Of a stretch of DNA of 64,000 bases, positions 24,801 to 32,557 are shown piece by piece; positions within the stretch are counted from its first letter, which is position 1, and each line of letters starts with the position of its first letter. The notes below the pieces were generated by a model. It was not told where the DNA came from and searched no databases. It saw nothing but the letters and a program-made list of their open reading frames with translations. The DNA comes from Oharaeibacter diazotrophicus (GTDB taxonomy: Bacteria; Pseudomonadota; Alphaproteobacteria; Rhizobiales; Pleomorphomonadaceae): NCBI RefSeq assembly GCF_004362745.1, contig NZ_SNXY01000010.1:126501-190500 (forward strand), in the 5' to 3' direction. The translations under genes were made by a program, and so were the position numbers.

Positions 24801-25071
24801 GGTCGACTTCGTCCGCCACGCCCCGCGCGTCGAGACCGGCCCGGACGGGGCGTCGCGCGAGCGCACGCTGACCGAGATCCTGGTCGAGGCCGGCTCGATC
24901 CGCTTCAAGCCGATCCTGCTCACCGCCCTCGCGGCGATGATCGGCGCGGCGGTGATCCTGACCGATCCGATCTTCCAGGGCCTCGCGATCTCGCTGCTGT
25001 TCGGCCTCGCCTCCTCGACCCTGCTGACGGTGTTGGTGATTCCGGCCATATACAGGGTGCTGAGGACGTGA
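21853..25071 (+). CDS. RND-family efflux permease
   Basis: A 1072-residue proton-driven inner-membrane pump of the AcrB/HAE superfamily. It has the twelve-helix layout with two large periplasmic loops (residues about 40-345 and 560-870). The proton-relay Asp pair is Asp418-Asp419 in ILVDDAIVVIENI. A cytoplasmic loop between helices 6 and 7 has a His cluster (His515, 518, 521, 523 in HGDHDGHAHGG), unusual for drug pumps and suggestive of metal or pH sensing. ATG 21853 overlaps the adaptor stop. Expected substrates cannot be read from sequence; the position after DUF2892 and before cydDC hints at sulfur compounds or other stress metabolites. No outer-membrane factor is in the window. Confidence 0.92.
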   Translation: MKLGIAGGLTRAFIGSALTPLFLLAALAMGLVALVTLPREEEPQISVPMVDIHVRAPGLRAEDAVKLVTEPLETIVKAIDGVEHVYSQTRDDAVMVTARFLVGTSADAAVLRVHDKLAANMDRIPVGIPEPTVVGRGIDDVAIVSLTLSPKPGAAAAVGAADLTRIARELRAEVAKVENVGLTYLVGETGDAIRIAPDPDRLALYGVTLQQLSAKVGAANRAFSTGLVRDGGGEIEVVAGETLKTPADIGDLLITSRDGRPVYVRDVADVAFVTDTADLHVATVVRGADGAPVRVPAVTLAIAKRAGANAVTVAEDVLARVEALHGRLIPEDVAVEVTRDYGETANEKANELLFHLGLATLSIIALVWVAIGRREALVVAIVIPVTILLTLFAANLMGYTLNRVSLFALIFSIGILVDDAIVVIENIARHWGMADGRSRRDAAVEAVAEVGNPTIVATLTVVAALLPMLFVSGMMGPYMSPIPSNASAAMIFSFFVAVIVTPWLMLKVAGRAPLHGDHDGHAHGGVLGRAYAAVARPVLSSKAASWAFLLAVGVATLGSLGLFYTRDVTVKLLPFDNKSELAVVIDLPEGSSVEATDAVAQAVAAVALAMPEVVSVQTHAGTAAPFNFNGLVRHSYLRAEPQLGDVQLNLTPKGARERSSHAVALDLRRAIAAVPVPAGTSLKVVEPPPGPPVMATLLAEIYGPDAETRRRTAEKVEAAFRAVPFVVDVDNSFGTPAERIRATISTDDLEFFHVEESDVFDTLSILNGASTVGYSHRGGGRAAIPIVLERPKGEKVLDEKALTTPIPANVLPGDRGVVELGDVVRLRRETASFPIFRHNGRFAEMVTAELAGAYEAPLYGMLAVSEALDAEDWTGLEKPAIALHGQPADETRPTLLWDGEWEVTWVTFRDMGAAFGVAMLGIYILVVAQFGSFKLPLVILTPIPLTFIGILGGHFLFHAPFTATSMIGFIALAGIIVRNSILLVDFVRHAPRVETGPDGASRERTLTEILVEAGSIRFKPILLTALAAMIGAAVILTDPIFQGLAISLLFGLASSTLLTVLVIPAIYRVLRT

Positions 25072-25081
25072 GGGCGAGGGC

Positions 25082-26761
25082 ATGGCCGCGAGGGTCGGGA
25101 ACGGGGGAGGGCGGCCGGGAGCCGTGACGGCCGTGCCGCCGTCCCGGGGCGCGCTCGCCTTCGCGCTCGCCGCCAGCCTTTTCGCGATCCCGCAGGCCCT
25201 GCTGCTCGGCGATGCCGTCGCCACCGTCGCGATCGGCCCGGACGCCGGCCTGACCGGTCTCGTCGGCTGGCCGCTCTGGCTGCTCCTCGCCGCCGTCGGT
25301 GTCGCCCGGGTCGGCCTCGACGCCGCCGCCACCCGGCTCGCCGGCCTCGCGGCGGTCGCCGCCAAGGGCGTCCTGCGCGGCGCCTGGCTGTCCGGCTTCG
25401 CGCGCTGGTCGCCGGTCGCGCCGCGGCGGGCCGCGACCGGCGACGTCGTCGCGACCCTGGTCGACCGCGTCGACGGGCTCGACCCCTGGTTCGTGCGCTA
25501 CCCGATCGCGCGGCTGCGCATGGCGGTGGTGCCGCCGGCGATCCTCCTCGCCGTGTTGCCGCTGAGCTGGGCCGCCGCGCTGCTGCTGCTCCTCGCCGGC
25601 CCGTTCATTCCCGTGTTCATGGCGCTGATCGGTGCGCGTGCGCAGGCGGTCGCCCGCCGCCGGCTCGACGAGGCCGGCGACCTCGACTCGCTGCTGCTCG
25701 ACCGCGTCGGCGGCCTCGCGACCCTGCGCGCCCTCGGCGCCGGCGACCGCGTCGCCGCCGAGATCGCCGGTCGCGGCGAGGCCCTGCGCGGGCGCACCAT
25801 GGAGGTGCTGGCGGTCGCCTTCCTGTCGTCGGCGGCGCTGGAGTTCTTCGCCTCGGTCGGCATCGCCCTCGCCGCCGTCTTCATCGGCTTCCACCTGCTC
25901 GGCTTCATCGGATTCGGCGGCGACTTCGGCCTCGCCGGCGGCGTCGCGATGCTGGCGTTGGCGCCGGAGTATTTCCAGCCGTTGCGCGACTTCGCCGCCG
26001 CCTACCACGACCGCGCCGACGCCCTCGCCCTCGACGCGCGCGGCGAGGACGTCTTCCGTGTCGCCATCCCGCGCATGGCGGCGTCGACGCGGCGCCGGCG
26101 CGCGTCGGCCCCTGCGGAGGCGCCCGCCGTCGCGGTCCGCGACCTTCGCGTCGCCGCGGCCGGGCGGTCGGGTACGGTGCTGGACGGCGTCTCCTTCGAC
26201 CTCGCGGCCGGCGGCCTCCTCGCCGTCACCGGGCCGAGCGGGGCCGGCAAGACCACTTTGCTCGCCTGCCTCGGCGGTCTCCTCGCCGACGTCGAGGGCA
26301 CCGTCCTCGTCGGCGGCCGGGCACCCGGCGACGCCGCCGGCCCGCCCGCCTGCTGGCTCGGCCAGGAGCCGCTGATCCGCCAGGGCTCGGTGCTCGCCAA
26401 CCTCGCCCCCGCCGGCGTGCCGCCGTCGCGCGACGAGGCGTGGCGGGTGCTCGGCGCGGTCGGGCTCGCCGACGTGGTGCGGCGGATGCCGCGCGGCCTG
26501 CTGACGCCGCTCGGCGAGACCGGCGCCGGCCTGTCGCGCGGCGAACTGCGCCGGATCGCGGTGGCGCGTGCCCTGCTCGACCCCGCCCCGCTGGTGCTCG
26601 CCGACGAGCCCACCGCCGACCTCGACGCCGTCTCCGCCGCCATCGTCCGCCGCGCCGTCGTCGCCATGGCCGGGCGTCGTACGGTGGTGGTCGCCACCCA
26701 CGACGAGGCGCTCGCCGCCCTCGCGCCGGCGCGGCTCGCCCTCGCGGCGGTGCCGGCATGA
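25082..26761 (+). CDS. cydD: Heterodimeric ABC exporter subunit CydD
   Basis: A 559-residue half-transporter: six helices (residues about 20-310) and an ABC ATPase (about 345-559). Walker A is GPSGAGKTTLL, the signature LSRGELRRIAVARALL, Walker B VLADEPTADLD and the switch His is in VVVATHDEA. CydDC exports glutathione/cysteine or handles haem and is required for cytochrome bd assembly. It starts 10 bases after the RND gene and its stop overlaps cydC (ATGA). In this organism cydDC is separated from cydABX and placed at the end of the DUF2892-RND run, which should co-induce it with sulfide defence. Confidence 0.92.
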   Translation: MAARVGNGGGRPGAVTAVPPSRGALAFALAASLFAIPQALLLGDAVATVAIGPDAGLTGLVGWPLWLLLAAVGVARVGLDAAATRLAGLAAVAAKGVLRGAWLSGFARWSPVAPRRAATGDVVATLVDRVDGLDPWFVRYPIARLRMAVVPPAILLAVLPLSWAAALLLLLAGPFIPVFMALIGARAQAVARRRLDEAGDLDSLLLDRVGGLATLRALGAGDRVAAEIAGRGEALRGRTMEVLAVAFLSSAALEFFASVGIALAAVFIGFHLLGFIGFGGDFGLAGGVAMLALAPEYFQPLRDFAAAYHDRADALALDARGEDVFRVAIPRMAASTRRRRASAPAEAPAVAVRDLRVAAAGRSGTVLDGVSFDLAAGGLLAVTGPSGAGKTTLLACLGGLLADVEGTVLVGGRAPGDAAGPPACWLGQEPLIRQGSVLANLAPAGVPPSRDEAWRVLGAVGLADVVRRMPRGLLTPLGETGAGLSRGELRRIAVARALLDPAPLVLADEPTADLDAVSAAIVRRAVVAMAGRRTVVVATHDEALAALAPARLALAAVPA

Positions 26762-28416
26762 CCGGGACGCGCGCGCTCGCCGCGCTGCTCTCCGCCTTCG
26801 CCCGCCGCTGGCCCTGGCGCCTCGCCGGCGGGGTGGCGCTGGCCGCCGCCGCGCTCGCCGCCGGCGCCGGCCTGCTCGCCGCCTCGGGCAACCTGATCGC
26901 CGGCTCGGCGCTCGCCGGCCTCGGCCTGATCGTGTTCGACACCTTCCGCCCGAGCGCGATCGTGCGCCTCCTCGCGATCGTCCGGACCGCCGCCCGCTAC
27001 GCCGAGCGGCTCTCGACCCACGACGCCACGCTGCGCTTCCTCGCCGACCTCCGGGTCGACGTCTTCCGCGGCCTCCTCGCCCGTCCCCGCGGCGGCGAGC
27101 GGCCGGCGCTGCTGTTCAACCGGCTCGCCGGCGACCTTTCCGCCCTCGACGGCCTGCCGATCCGCTTCGCGGTTCCGGTCGCGGCGGCGGCGCTCACGCT
27201 CGCGGGCACCGCGCTGGCGCTGTCGGCGGTGTCCTGGACCCTCGCGGCGGCCGCGACCCTGCCGGTCGCGCTCGGCGGCGTCGTCGCGCCGGTGCTGCTC
27301 GCCGGCCGGGGCGGTTGGGCGGCGCAGCGCAAGCAATACGCCCTCGATGCCGCCCGCGTCCGCCTCGTCGACCTCGACCGCGGCCGCGCGGAACTCGGGG
27401 CCGGCGGCGGCCTCGCCGAGGCGGCGGCCGGCGTCCACGACGCCTTCCAGCGCGCCGCCGCCGCCGAGCGCGCCACCTGGAGCCTCGACCTCGCCGTCCG
27501 GCTCGCCGCCGGCCTTGGCCACCAGGGCGCCGTGCTGGCGACGCTCGCCGTCGGCGCTGGGCTCCATCGCGACGGCGCGCTGTCCGGCCCGGCCTTCACC
27601 GGCGTGGTGCTGTTCTCGCTGGCGCTCGGCGAGGCGGTGGCGCCGCTGCGGGCGCTGGCGCTCGAGTACGGCCGCTGGACCCTCGCCGCGCGCCGGATCG
27701 CACCGCTCGCCGCCCCCGTCGCGCCGGCGTCGCCGCCCGTTTCGGAAGGATCGGGCGGTGCCGTCGCGCGGCTGGCCGGCGTCGCGGTCCGGGAGGCGGG
27801 GGCTGCGACCGCCCGTCTCGAGGGCGTCGATCTCGTGGTGGTGCCGGGGCGGCGGATCGCGCTGGTGGGACCGAGCGGCGGCGGCAAGTCGACCCTGATC
27901 GGCCTCCTCGCCGGCACCGTCGCGGCCACGGCCGGGAGCGTCCGGCGGGCGCCGGGGCTCGTCGTCGTCGGGCTCGGCCAGCGCACCGAACTCTTCCGCG
28001 GCTCCGTCGCCGACAACCTCCGCCTCGCCGCGCCGGACGCCGGCGACGGCGCCCTCGCGGCGATGATCGAGGCGGTCGGGCTCGGCCCGGCGCTCGGGCC
28101 CGACGGCCTCGCCCGCCGTCTCGGCGACGGCGGGTCGGGCCTGTCCGGCGGCGAGCGCCGGCGCCTCGCGATCGCGCGCACGTTGCTCTCCGACGCCGAC
28201 CTCTACCTCCTCGACGAGCCGACCGAGGGGCTCGACGCGGTCGCGGCCGCGCGGGTGTTCGACCTCGTCCTCGAACGCACCGCCGGCCGCACGCTGGTCT
28301 TCGCCACGCACCGCCCCGCCGAGGCGGCGCGCGCCGACGTCGTCGTCGAGATCCGCGACGGCCGCCTCGCCGCCGCCGTCCCCGCCGCTCAGTGGCGCGG
28401 GGCGGTCGACGCGTAG
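26758..28416 (+). CDS. cydC: Heterodimeric ABC exporter subunit CydC
   Basis: A 552-residue half-transporter, start ATG 26758 overlapping cydD. Transmembrane region residues about 15-300; ATPase about 340-545 with Walker A GPSGGGKSTLIGLLAG, signature LSGGERRRLAIARTLL, Walker B LYLLDEPTEGLD and switch His in VFATHRPAE. Partner of CydD for cytochrome bd maturation through thiol export to the periplasm. Its 3' end overlaps by 28 bases a small membrane-protein gene on the other strand, so the two genes are convergent and overlapping. Confidence 0.92.
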   Translation: MTGTRALAALLSAFARRWPWRLAGGVALAAAALAAGAGLLAASGNLIAGSALAGLGLIVFDTFRPSAIVRLLAIVRTAARYAERLSTHDATLRFLADLRVDVFRGLLARPRGGERPALLFNRLAGDLSALDGLPIRFAVPVAAAALTLAGTALALSAVSWTLAAAATLPVALGGVVAPVLLAGRGGWAAQRKQYALDAARVRLVDLDRGRAELGAGGGLAEAAAGVHDAFQRAAAAERATWSLDLAVRLAAGLGHQGAVLATLAVGAGLHRDGALSGPAFTGVVLFSLALGEAVAPLRALALEYGRWTLAARRIAPLAAPVAPASPPVSEGSGGAVARLAGVAVREAGAATARLEGVDLVVVPGRRIALVGPSGGGKSTLIGLLAGTVAATAGSVRRAPGLVVVGLGQRTELFRGSVADNLRLAAPDAGDGALAAMIEAVGLGPALGPDGLARRLGDGGSGLSGGERRRLAIARTLLSDADLYLLDEPTEGLDAVAAARVFDLVLERTAGRTLVFATHRPAEAARADVVVEIRDGRLAAAVPAAQWRGAVDA

Positions 28417-28595
28417 ATCTTCTTGGCGATCATGACGGCGAACGGGATCGCGACCAGGAAGCCGGTGCCGGCGGCGAACGGGATCAGTTTCATGCCCTGG
28501 GCGTAGAGCGAGGGCACGGTGACGACGACGGTGAGGAACGAGCCGGCGAGGGTGGTGCCGAGCATGATCCAGACGAGGATGGCGAGCTTCAGCAT
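28389..28595 (-). CDS. Small two-helix membrane protein, unknown
   Basis: A 68-residue inner-membrane protein with two hydrophobic helices (KLAILVWIMLGTTLAGSFLTVVV and LIPFAAGTGFLVAIPFAVMIA) joined by a short loop, ending KKIYASTAPRH. No cysteines. ATG 28595 has GGAG eight bases upstream. Its 3' end overlaps cydC. An FNR/FixK-type box lies 56-69 bases before the start, well placed for activation at low oxygen. The sequence around the start (CAGCATATTAGAA) also resembles half of the putative SqrR operator. Family not recognised; small membrane proteins of this kind can be accessory to respiratory oxidases. Confidence 0.7.
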   Translation of the reverse strand: MLKLAILVWIMLGTTLAGSFLTVVVTVPSLYAQGMKLIPFAAGTGFLVAIPFAVMIAKKIYASTAPRH

Positions 28596-28650
28596 ATTAG
28601 AAACTCCTTTCGGAACGCGCCGACACTAGCCTTGTCGCCGATCGGGGGAC

Positions 28651-28664
28651 TTGACGTGGATCAA
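28651..28664. promoter_or_regulatory. FNR/FixK-type anaerobox
   Basis: TTGAC-N4-ATCAA with the same half-sites as the box at 14342-14355. It lies between the reverse-strand small membrane gene and the forward methyltransferase gene and could serve either; spacing fits the reverse gene better because only 18 bases separate it from the methyltransferase start. Confidence 0.6.
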
Positions 28665-28682
28665 CCGGAGGAGGAACGGGCG

Positions 28683-29282
28683 ATGAACCCCTGGGACCAG
28701 CGCTACGACCGCGCCGACTACCTGTTCGGCACCCGCCCGAACGCCTTCCTGGAGCGGTGCGCGCCGCTGCTCCGGCCGGGCGCCACGGCGCTCGCGGTCG
28801 CCGACGGCGAAGGTCGCAACGGCGTCTGGCTCGCCGAGCGCGGTCTGGCCGTGCGCTCTGTCGACGGATCGGCGGTGGCGGTCGCCAAGGCGTGCCGGCT
28901 CGCCGCCGCGCGCGGCGTTGCGCTCGCGGCCGAGGTCGCCGACCTCGACGGCTGGGACTGGCCGATCGGGACCTGCGACGTCGTCGTCGCCATCTTCGTG
29001 CAGTTCGCCGCGCCGCCGCTCCGGGCGCGTATGTTCGCGGCGATGCGCGCCGCGCTCGCTCCCGGCGGCCTGCTGCTGCTCGAGGGTTACCGCCCCGAGC
29101 AGATCGCCTACGGCACCGGAGGACCATCGGCGGTGGAGAACCTCTACACCGCCGACCTGCTGCGCGCCGCCTTCGCCGACTTCGAGATCCTCGAACTCGC
29201 CGCCTACGACGCGGTGCTGGAGGAGGGCACCGGCCACGCCGGCCCCTCCGCGCTGATCGATCTCGTCGCCCGCCGGCGGTGA
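28683..29282 (+). CDS. SAM-dependent methyltransferase (class I)
   Basis: A 199-residue soluble enzyme of the class I Rossmann methyltransferase fold. It begins WDQRYDRADYLFGTRPNAFL, a start shared with TehB/thiol methyltransferase-like proteins; motif I is ALAVADGEGRNGVWLAERG with an acidic VRSVDGS strand after it, and LAPGGLLLLEGYRPEQ is the motif-III region. Family relatives methylate small molecules such as thiols, tellurite or quinone precursors; substrate not deducible. ATG 28683 follows GGAGGAGGAAC. It stands alone, convergent with the aldehyde dehydrogenase gene. Confidence 0.85.
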   Translation: MNPWDQRYDRADYLFGTRPNAFLERCAPLLRPGATALAVADGEGRNGVWLAERGLAVRSVDGSAVAVAKACRLAAARGVALAAEVADLDGWDWPIGTCDVVVAIFVQFAAPPLRARMFAAMRAALAPGGLLLLEGYRPEQIAYGTGGPSAVENLYTADLLRAAFADFEILELAAYDAVLEEGTGHAGPSALIDLVARRR

Positions 29283-29307
29283 AGCCGCCGACCGGCCCGC
29301 GTCCGGC

Positions 29308-30732
29308 TCAGTTCCAGCCGACCACGCCCTTGATCTCCGTGAAGTCGTGGATGCCCCAGTCGGCGTATTCGCGGCCGTTGCCGGACTGCTTGTAGCCACC
29401 GAAGGGCGCCATGGTGTCCCAGGCGGGGTAGTTGAGGTAGACCGAGCCCGCCCGCATCCGGAGCGCGACGCGGCGGGCGTGCTCGACGTCGCTCGACTGC
29501 ACGTAGGCGGCGAGGCCGTAGACGGTGTCGTTGGCGATCCGGATCGCGTCCTCTTCGTCGGCGTAGGACAGGATCGACAGCACCGGCCCGAAGATCTCCT
29601 CGCGGGCGATCGTCATCGCCGGCGTGACGTGGCCGAACACGGTCGGCCGCACGTACCAGCCGCGGTTCAGGCCGTCGGGACGGCCGGGGCCGCCGGTGAC
29701 GAGGGTGGCGCCCTCGGCGATGCCGGTCTCGATCAGGCGCTGGATCTTGTCGAACTGCAGCTGGCTGACGACCGGGCCGAGGTCGGTGCCCTCGGCGCGG
29801 GGATCGCCGACCTTGATCGCCTCGGCGGCGGCCTTGGCGATGGCGAGCGCCTCGTCGTGGCGGTCGGCCGGCACCAGCATGCGGGTCGGCGCGTCGCAGG
29901 ACTGGCCGGAGTTGCCGAAGCAGGAGGAGACGCCCTTGGCGACGGCGTCGGCGAAGTCGGCGTCCGGCAGGATGATGTTGGCCGACTTGCCGCCGAGCTC
30001 CTGGGCGACGCGCTTGACCGTGTCGGCCGCGGTCTTGGCGACCAGGATGCCGGCGCGGGTCGAGCCGGTGAACGAGACCATGTCGACGTCCGGATGGCCG
30101 GCCATGACCTGCCCGACGTCGGGACCGGTGCCGTTGACGAGATTGAACACGCCCGCCGGCACGCCGGCGGCGTCCATCACCTCGGCGAAGACGATGCCGC
30201 TGATCGGGGCGATCTCGGACGGCTTCAGCACCACGGTGCAGCCGGCCGCGATCGCCGGCGCCACCTTGCAGACGATCTGGTTCAGCGGCCAGTTCCACGG
30301 CGTGATCAGCGCGCAGACGCCGATCGGCTCGCGCAGGATCGTGGTGGTGCCGCGCGTCTCGACGAGTTCCATCGCCTCGAAGGCGGCGATGGTCGCCTCC
30401 ATGTGGCCGCGGCCGGCCCAGGCCTGGCTGTCGAGCGCGAAGGGCAGCGGCGCGCCCATTTCCCGGCTGACCGCGTCGGCGATGTCGTCGAAGCGGTCGT
30501 TGTAGGCCGCGAGGATGCGCTTCAGGAGATCGAGCCGCTCGGCCTTGGAGGTCGCGGCGAAACGCGGGAACGCGGCCTTGGCGGCGGCGACCGCGCGGTC
30601 GACATCGGCGGCGCCGCCGATCGCGATCTCGGTGAACGCCTCCTCGGTGGAGGGGTCGAGCACCGCGAGCCGGCGCGGCTCGACCGGGTCGACCCAGCGG
30701 CCGTCGATGTAGAACTGGAGATGGTGGCTCAT
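29308..30732 (-). CDS. NAD(P)-dependent aldehyde dehydrogenase
   Basis: A 474-residue enzyme of the ALDH superfamily. The catalytic Cys is in GNSGQSCDAPTRM (near residue 281) and the general base Glu in QELGGKSANII (near 247); the cofactor segment TPWNWPLNQIVCKVAPA and the FTGSTRAG turn are intact. It is the last gene of the polyamine operon, 21 bases after the PotA-type ATPase gene, so its likely substrate is an aldehyde from putrescine breakdown such as gamma-glutamyl-aminobutyraldehyde (PuuC-like) or 4-aminobutanal. Cytosolic. Confidence 0.93.
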   Translation of the reverse strand: MSHHLQFYIDGRWVDPVEPRRLAVLDPSTEEAFTEIAIGGAADVDRAVAAAKAAFPRFAATSKAERLDLLKRILAAYNDRFDDIADAVSREMGAPLPFALDSQAWAGRGHMEATIAAFEAMELVETRGTTTILREPIGVCALITPWNWPLNQIVCKVAPAIAAGCTVVLKPSEIAPISGIVFAEVMDAAGVPAGVFNLVNGTGPDVGQVMAGHPDVDMVSFTGSTRAGILVAKTAADTVKRVAQELGGKSANIILPDADFADAVAKGVSSCFGNSGQSCDAPTRMLVPADRHDEALAIAKAAAEAIKVGDPRAEGTDLGPVVSQLQFDKIQRLIETGIAEGATLVTGGPGRPDGLNRGWYVRPTVFGHVTPAMTIAREEIFGPVLSILSYADEEDAIRIANDTVYGLAAYVQSSDVEHARRVALRMRAGSVYLNYPAWDTMAPFGGYKQSGNGREYADWGIHDFTEIKGVVGWN

Positions 30733-30753
30733 CGGATCACCTCGGACTGTCCG

Positions 30754-31878
30754 TCACGCGGACGGAGCGGTGGCGGCCCCGTCGGGGTCCGCGGGAAGCA
30801 GGGCGCAGGCGGAGCCCGGGCGGAGCGCCACGGCGACGCGGTCGCCGGCCTTCGGCGCAGCCGCGCCGCCGCCGCGGGCGACGTCGACGATCAGCTCGGG
30901 GCCGTCGTCGTCGAGCCGGACGTGGACGCGCAGGCTGCGGCCGTGGAACACGCTGCCCTCGACGGTGCCCGCCGCGGCGCCGGCGGTGCAGGCGGTGGCG
31001 ATCGCGAGATCCTCCGGGCGCAGGCCCGCGAGCACCCGGTCGCCGGCCCGGAGCGACGAGGCGGCGTCGAGGGACGCGGTCAGCGTCATCCCGGCGGTGG
31101 CGACCGACGCTGAGCGCGCGCCGTCGCGGGCGAGGACGCGGCCGGGCACGAGGTTCATCGCGCCGATGAAGCTCGCCACGAAGCGCGTCGCCGGACGGTC
31201 GTAGAGTTCGGCCGGGCTCGCCGCTTGCTCGATCCGGCCGCGGTTCATCACCACGATGCGGTCGGAGATCGACAGCGCCTCGGTCTGGTCGTGGGTCACC
31301 ATCACGAAGGTGGTGCCGAGTTCGCGCTGGAGCCGCTTCAGCTCGATCTGCATCTGCTCGCGCAAGTTTGCGTCGAGCGCCGACAGCGGCTCGTCGAGCA
31401 GCAGCAGCCGCGGCTCGCAGACGATGGCGCGGGCGAGCGCGACGCGCTGCTTCTGGCCGCCGGACAGCGCCTGGACGCGCTGGCCGGCCTTGTCGGCGAG
31501 GCCGACCCGTTCCAGGGCGTCGGCGACGCGGCGGCGGCGTTCCCCGGCCGCGATCGGCCGCAGCGACAGGCCGAAGCCGACGTTCTCGGAGACGTCCATG
31601 TGCGGGAACAGGGCGTAGTCCTGGAACACGGTGTTGACCGGCCGGGCGAACGGGCGCAGCGCCGTGACGTCGCGGCCGTCGAGCCGCACGGTGCCGCCGG
31701 TCGGCGCCTCGAAGCCGGCGATCACGCGCAGCGTCGTGGTCTTGCCGCAGCCGGACGGCCCGAGCAGGCTCAGGAACTCGCCCTCGGCGATGTCGAGGTC
31801 GACCGCGTCGAGCCCGAGCGTGCCGCCGGGGAAGCGCTTGCTGACGGCCTCGAGCCGGAGCAGGGCGTCAGTCGCCAT
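30754..31878 (-). CDS. potA: Polyamine ABC transporter ATPase (PotA-like)
   Basis: A 374-residue import ATPase. Walker A GPSGCGKTTTLRV, Q loop FQDYALFPHMDV, signature LSGGQKQRVALARAI and Walker B LLLLDEPLSALD are present in the first 240 residues; a C-terminal TOBE domain (about 285-365) follows. The chosen ATG 31878 (MATDALLRLEAV) overlaps the 3' end of the regulator gene by 11 bases. With the binding protein and two permeases upstream it forms a complete spermidine/putrescine-type importer. Confidence 0.92.
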   Translation of the reverse strand: MATDALLRLEAVSKRFPGGTLGLDAVDLDIAEGEFLSLLGPSGCGKTTTLRVIAGFEAPTGGTVRLDGRDVTALRPFARPVNTVFQDYALFPHMDVSENVGFGLSLRPIAAGERRRRVADALERVGLADKAGQRVQALSGGQKQRVALARAIVCEPRLLLLDEPLSALDANLREQMQIELKRLQRELGTTFVMVTHDQTEALSISDRIVVMNRGRIEQAASPAELYDRPATRFVASFIGAMNLVPGRVLARDGARSASVATAGMTLTASLDAASSLRAGDRVLAGLRPEDLAIATACTAGAAAGTVEGSVFHGRSLRVHVRLDDDGPELIVDVARGGGAAAPKAGDRVAVALRPGSACALLPADPDGAATAPSA

Positions 31879-32485
31879 CGTGGGCCTCCTCGCGGGCCTT
31901 CTGCGTGTTGACCCAGACGATCCGGCAGGTCTCGGCACCGGTGTTGCGGAAGGCGTGCGGCAGCGTGCTCTTGAAGGCGAAGCTGTCGCCGGTCCGGAGC
32001 ACGTAACGGGTGGCGTCGACGGTGAGTTCGACCTCGCCGGCGGTGACGATGCCGAACTCGTTGCCGGCGTGGGCGTAGGTGTCGGTGCCGCCTCCGGGCT
32101 CCACCGTCACCAGCATGCCGGTCAGCACGGCGCCGGGCGGCGAGAGGAGGTCCTTGGCGATGCCCTCCGACTTCACCGGCAGCGGCCGGCGCCGACCGGC
32201 GCGCACGCAGTAGAGGTCGTTCTCGGTCTCCTCGTCGCCGACGATCAGCGCCGACGGCTCGACGTCGAGCGCGGCGGCGAGCGGCCAGATCACGCGCACG
32301 CGCAGCGAGGTCATGCCGCGCTCGATCTGGCTGAGCGCGCCGATCGAGATGCCGGCGCGGGCGGCGAGGTCGGCCAGCGAGAGATTGCGCTCCAGGCGGA
32401 GCGCGCGCACCCGCCGGCCGAGCCGGACGTCGGCCTCGTCGGCGTCGCGGGCGGCCCTGTCGGTCGTGTCCGTGGCGTCGGTCAT
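31868..32485 (-). CDS. XRE-cupin transcriptional regulator (PuuR-like)
   Basis: A 205-residue regulator. An XRE helix-turn-helix lies at about residues 28-82 (RRVRALRLERNLSLADLAARAGISIGALSQIERG), and a cupin sensor domain at about 120-195 (ETEPGGG-like VEPGGGTDTYAHAGNEFGIVTAGEVELTV). This architecture is that of PuuR, which represses putrescine utilisation genes and is released by putrescine. It is inside the operon between the binding-protein and ATPase genes, so feedback control is expected. Candidate operators are the inverted repeats at 35404-35419 and 36737-36772. Confidence 0.9.
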   Translation of the reverse strand: MTDATDTTDRAARDADEADVRLGRRVRALRLERNLSLADLAARAGISIGALSQIERGMTSLRVRVIWPLAAALDVEPSALIVGDEETENDLYCVRAGRRRPLPVKSEGIAKDLLSPPGAVLTGMLVTVEPGGGTDTYAHAGNEFGIVTAGEVELTVDATRYVLRTGDSFAFKSTLPHAFRNTGAETCRIVWVNTQKAREEAHDGD

Positions 32486-32557
32486 CCCGTTCCTCTTGGG
32501 TCGGCCGGCCCCGGCGGTCGTGCCGCCGGGGCGGTTGGTCCCGGTCCGGTCGGCGGA

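Noticed and set aside
21574-25365. A 1263-codon reverse frame opposite the RND genes
   Set aside because: No recognisable motif and low-complexity Arg/Asp/Gly content; the forward RND adaptor and permease are certain.
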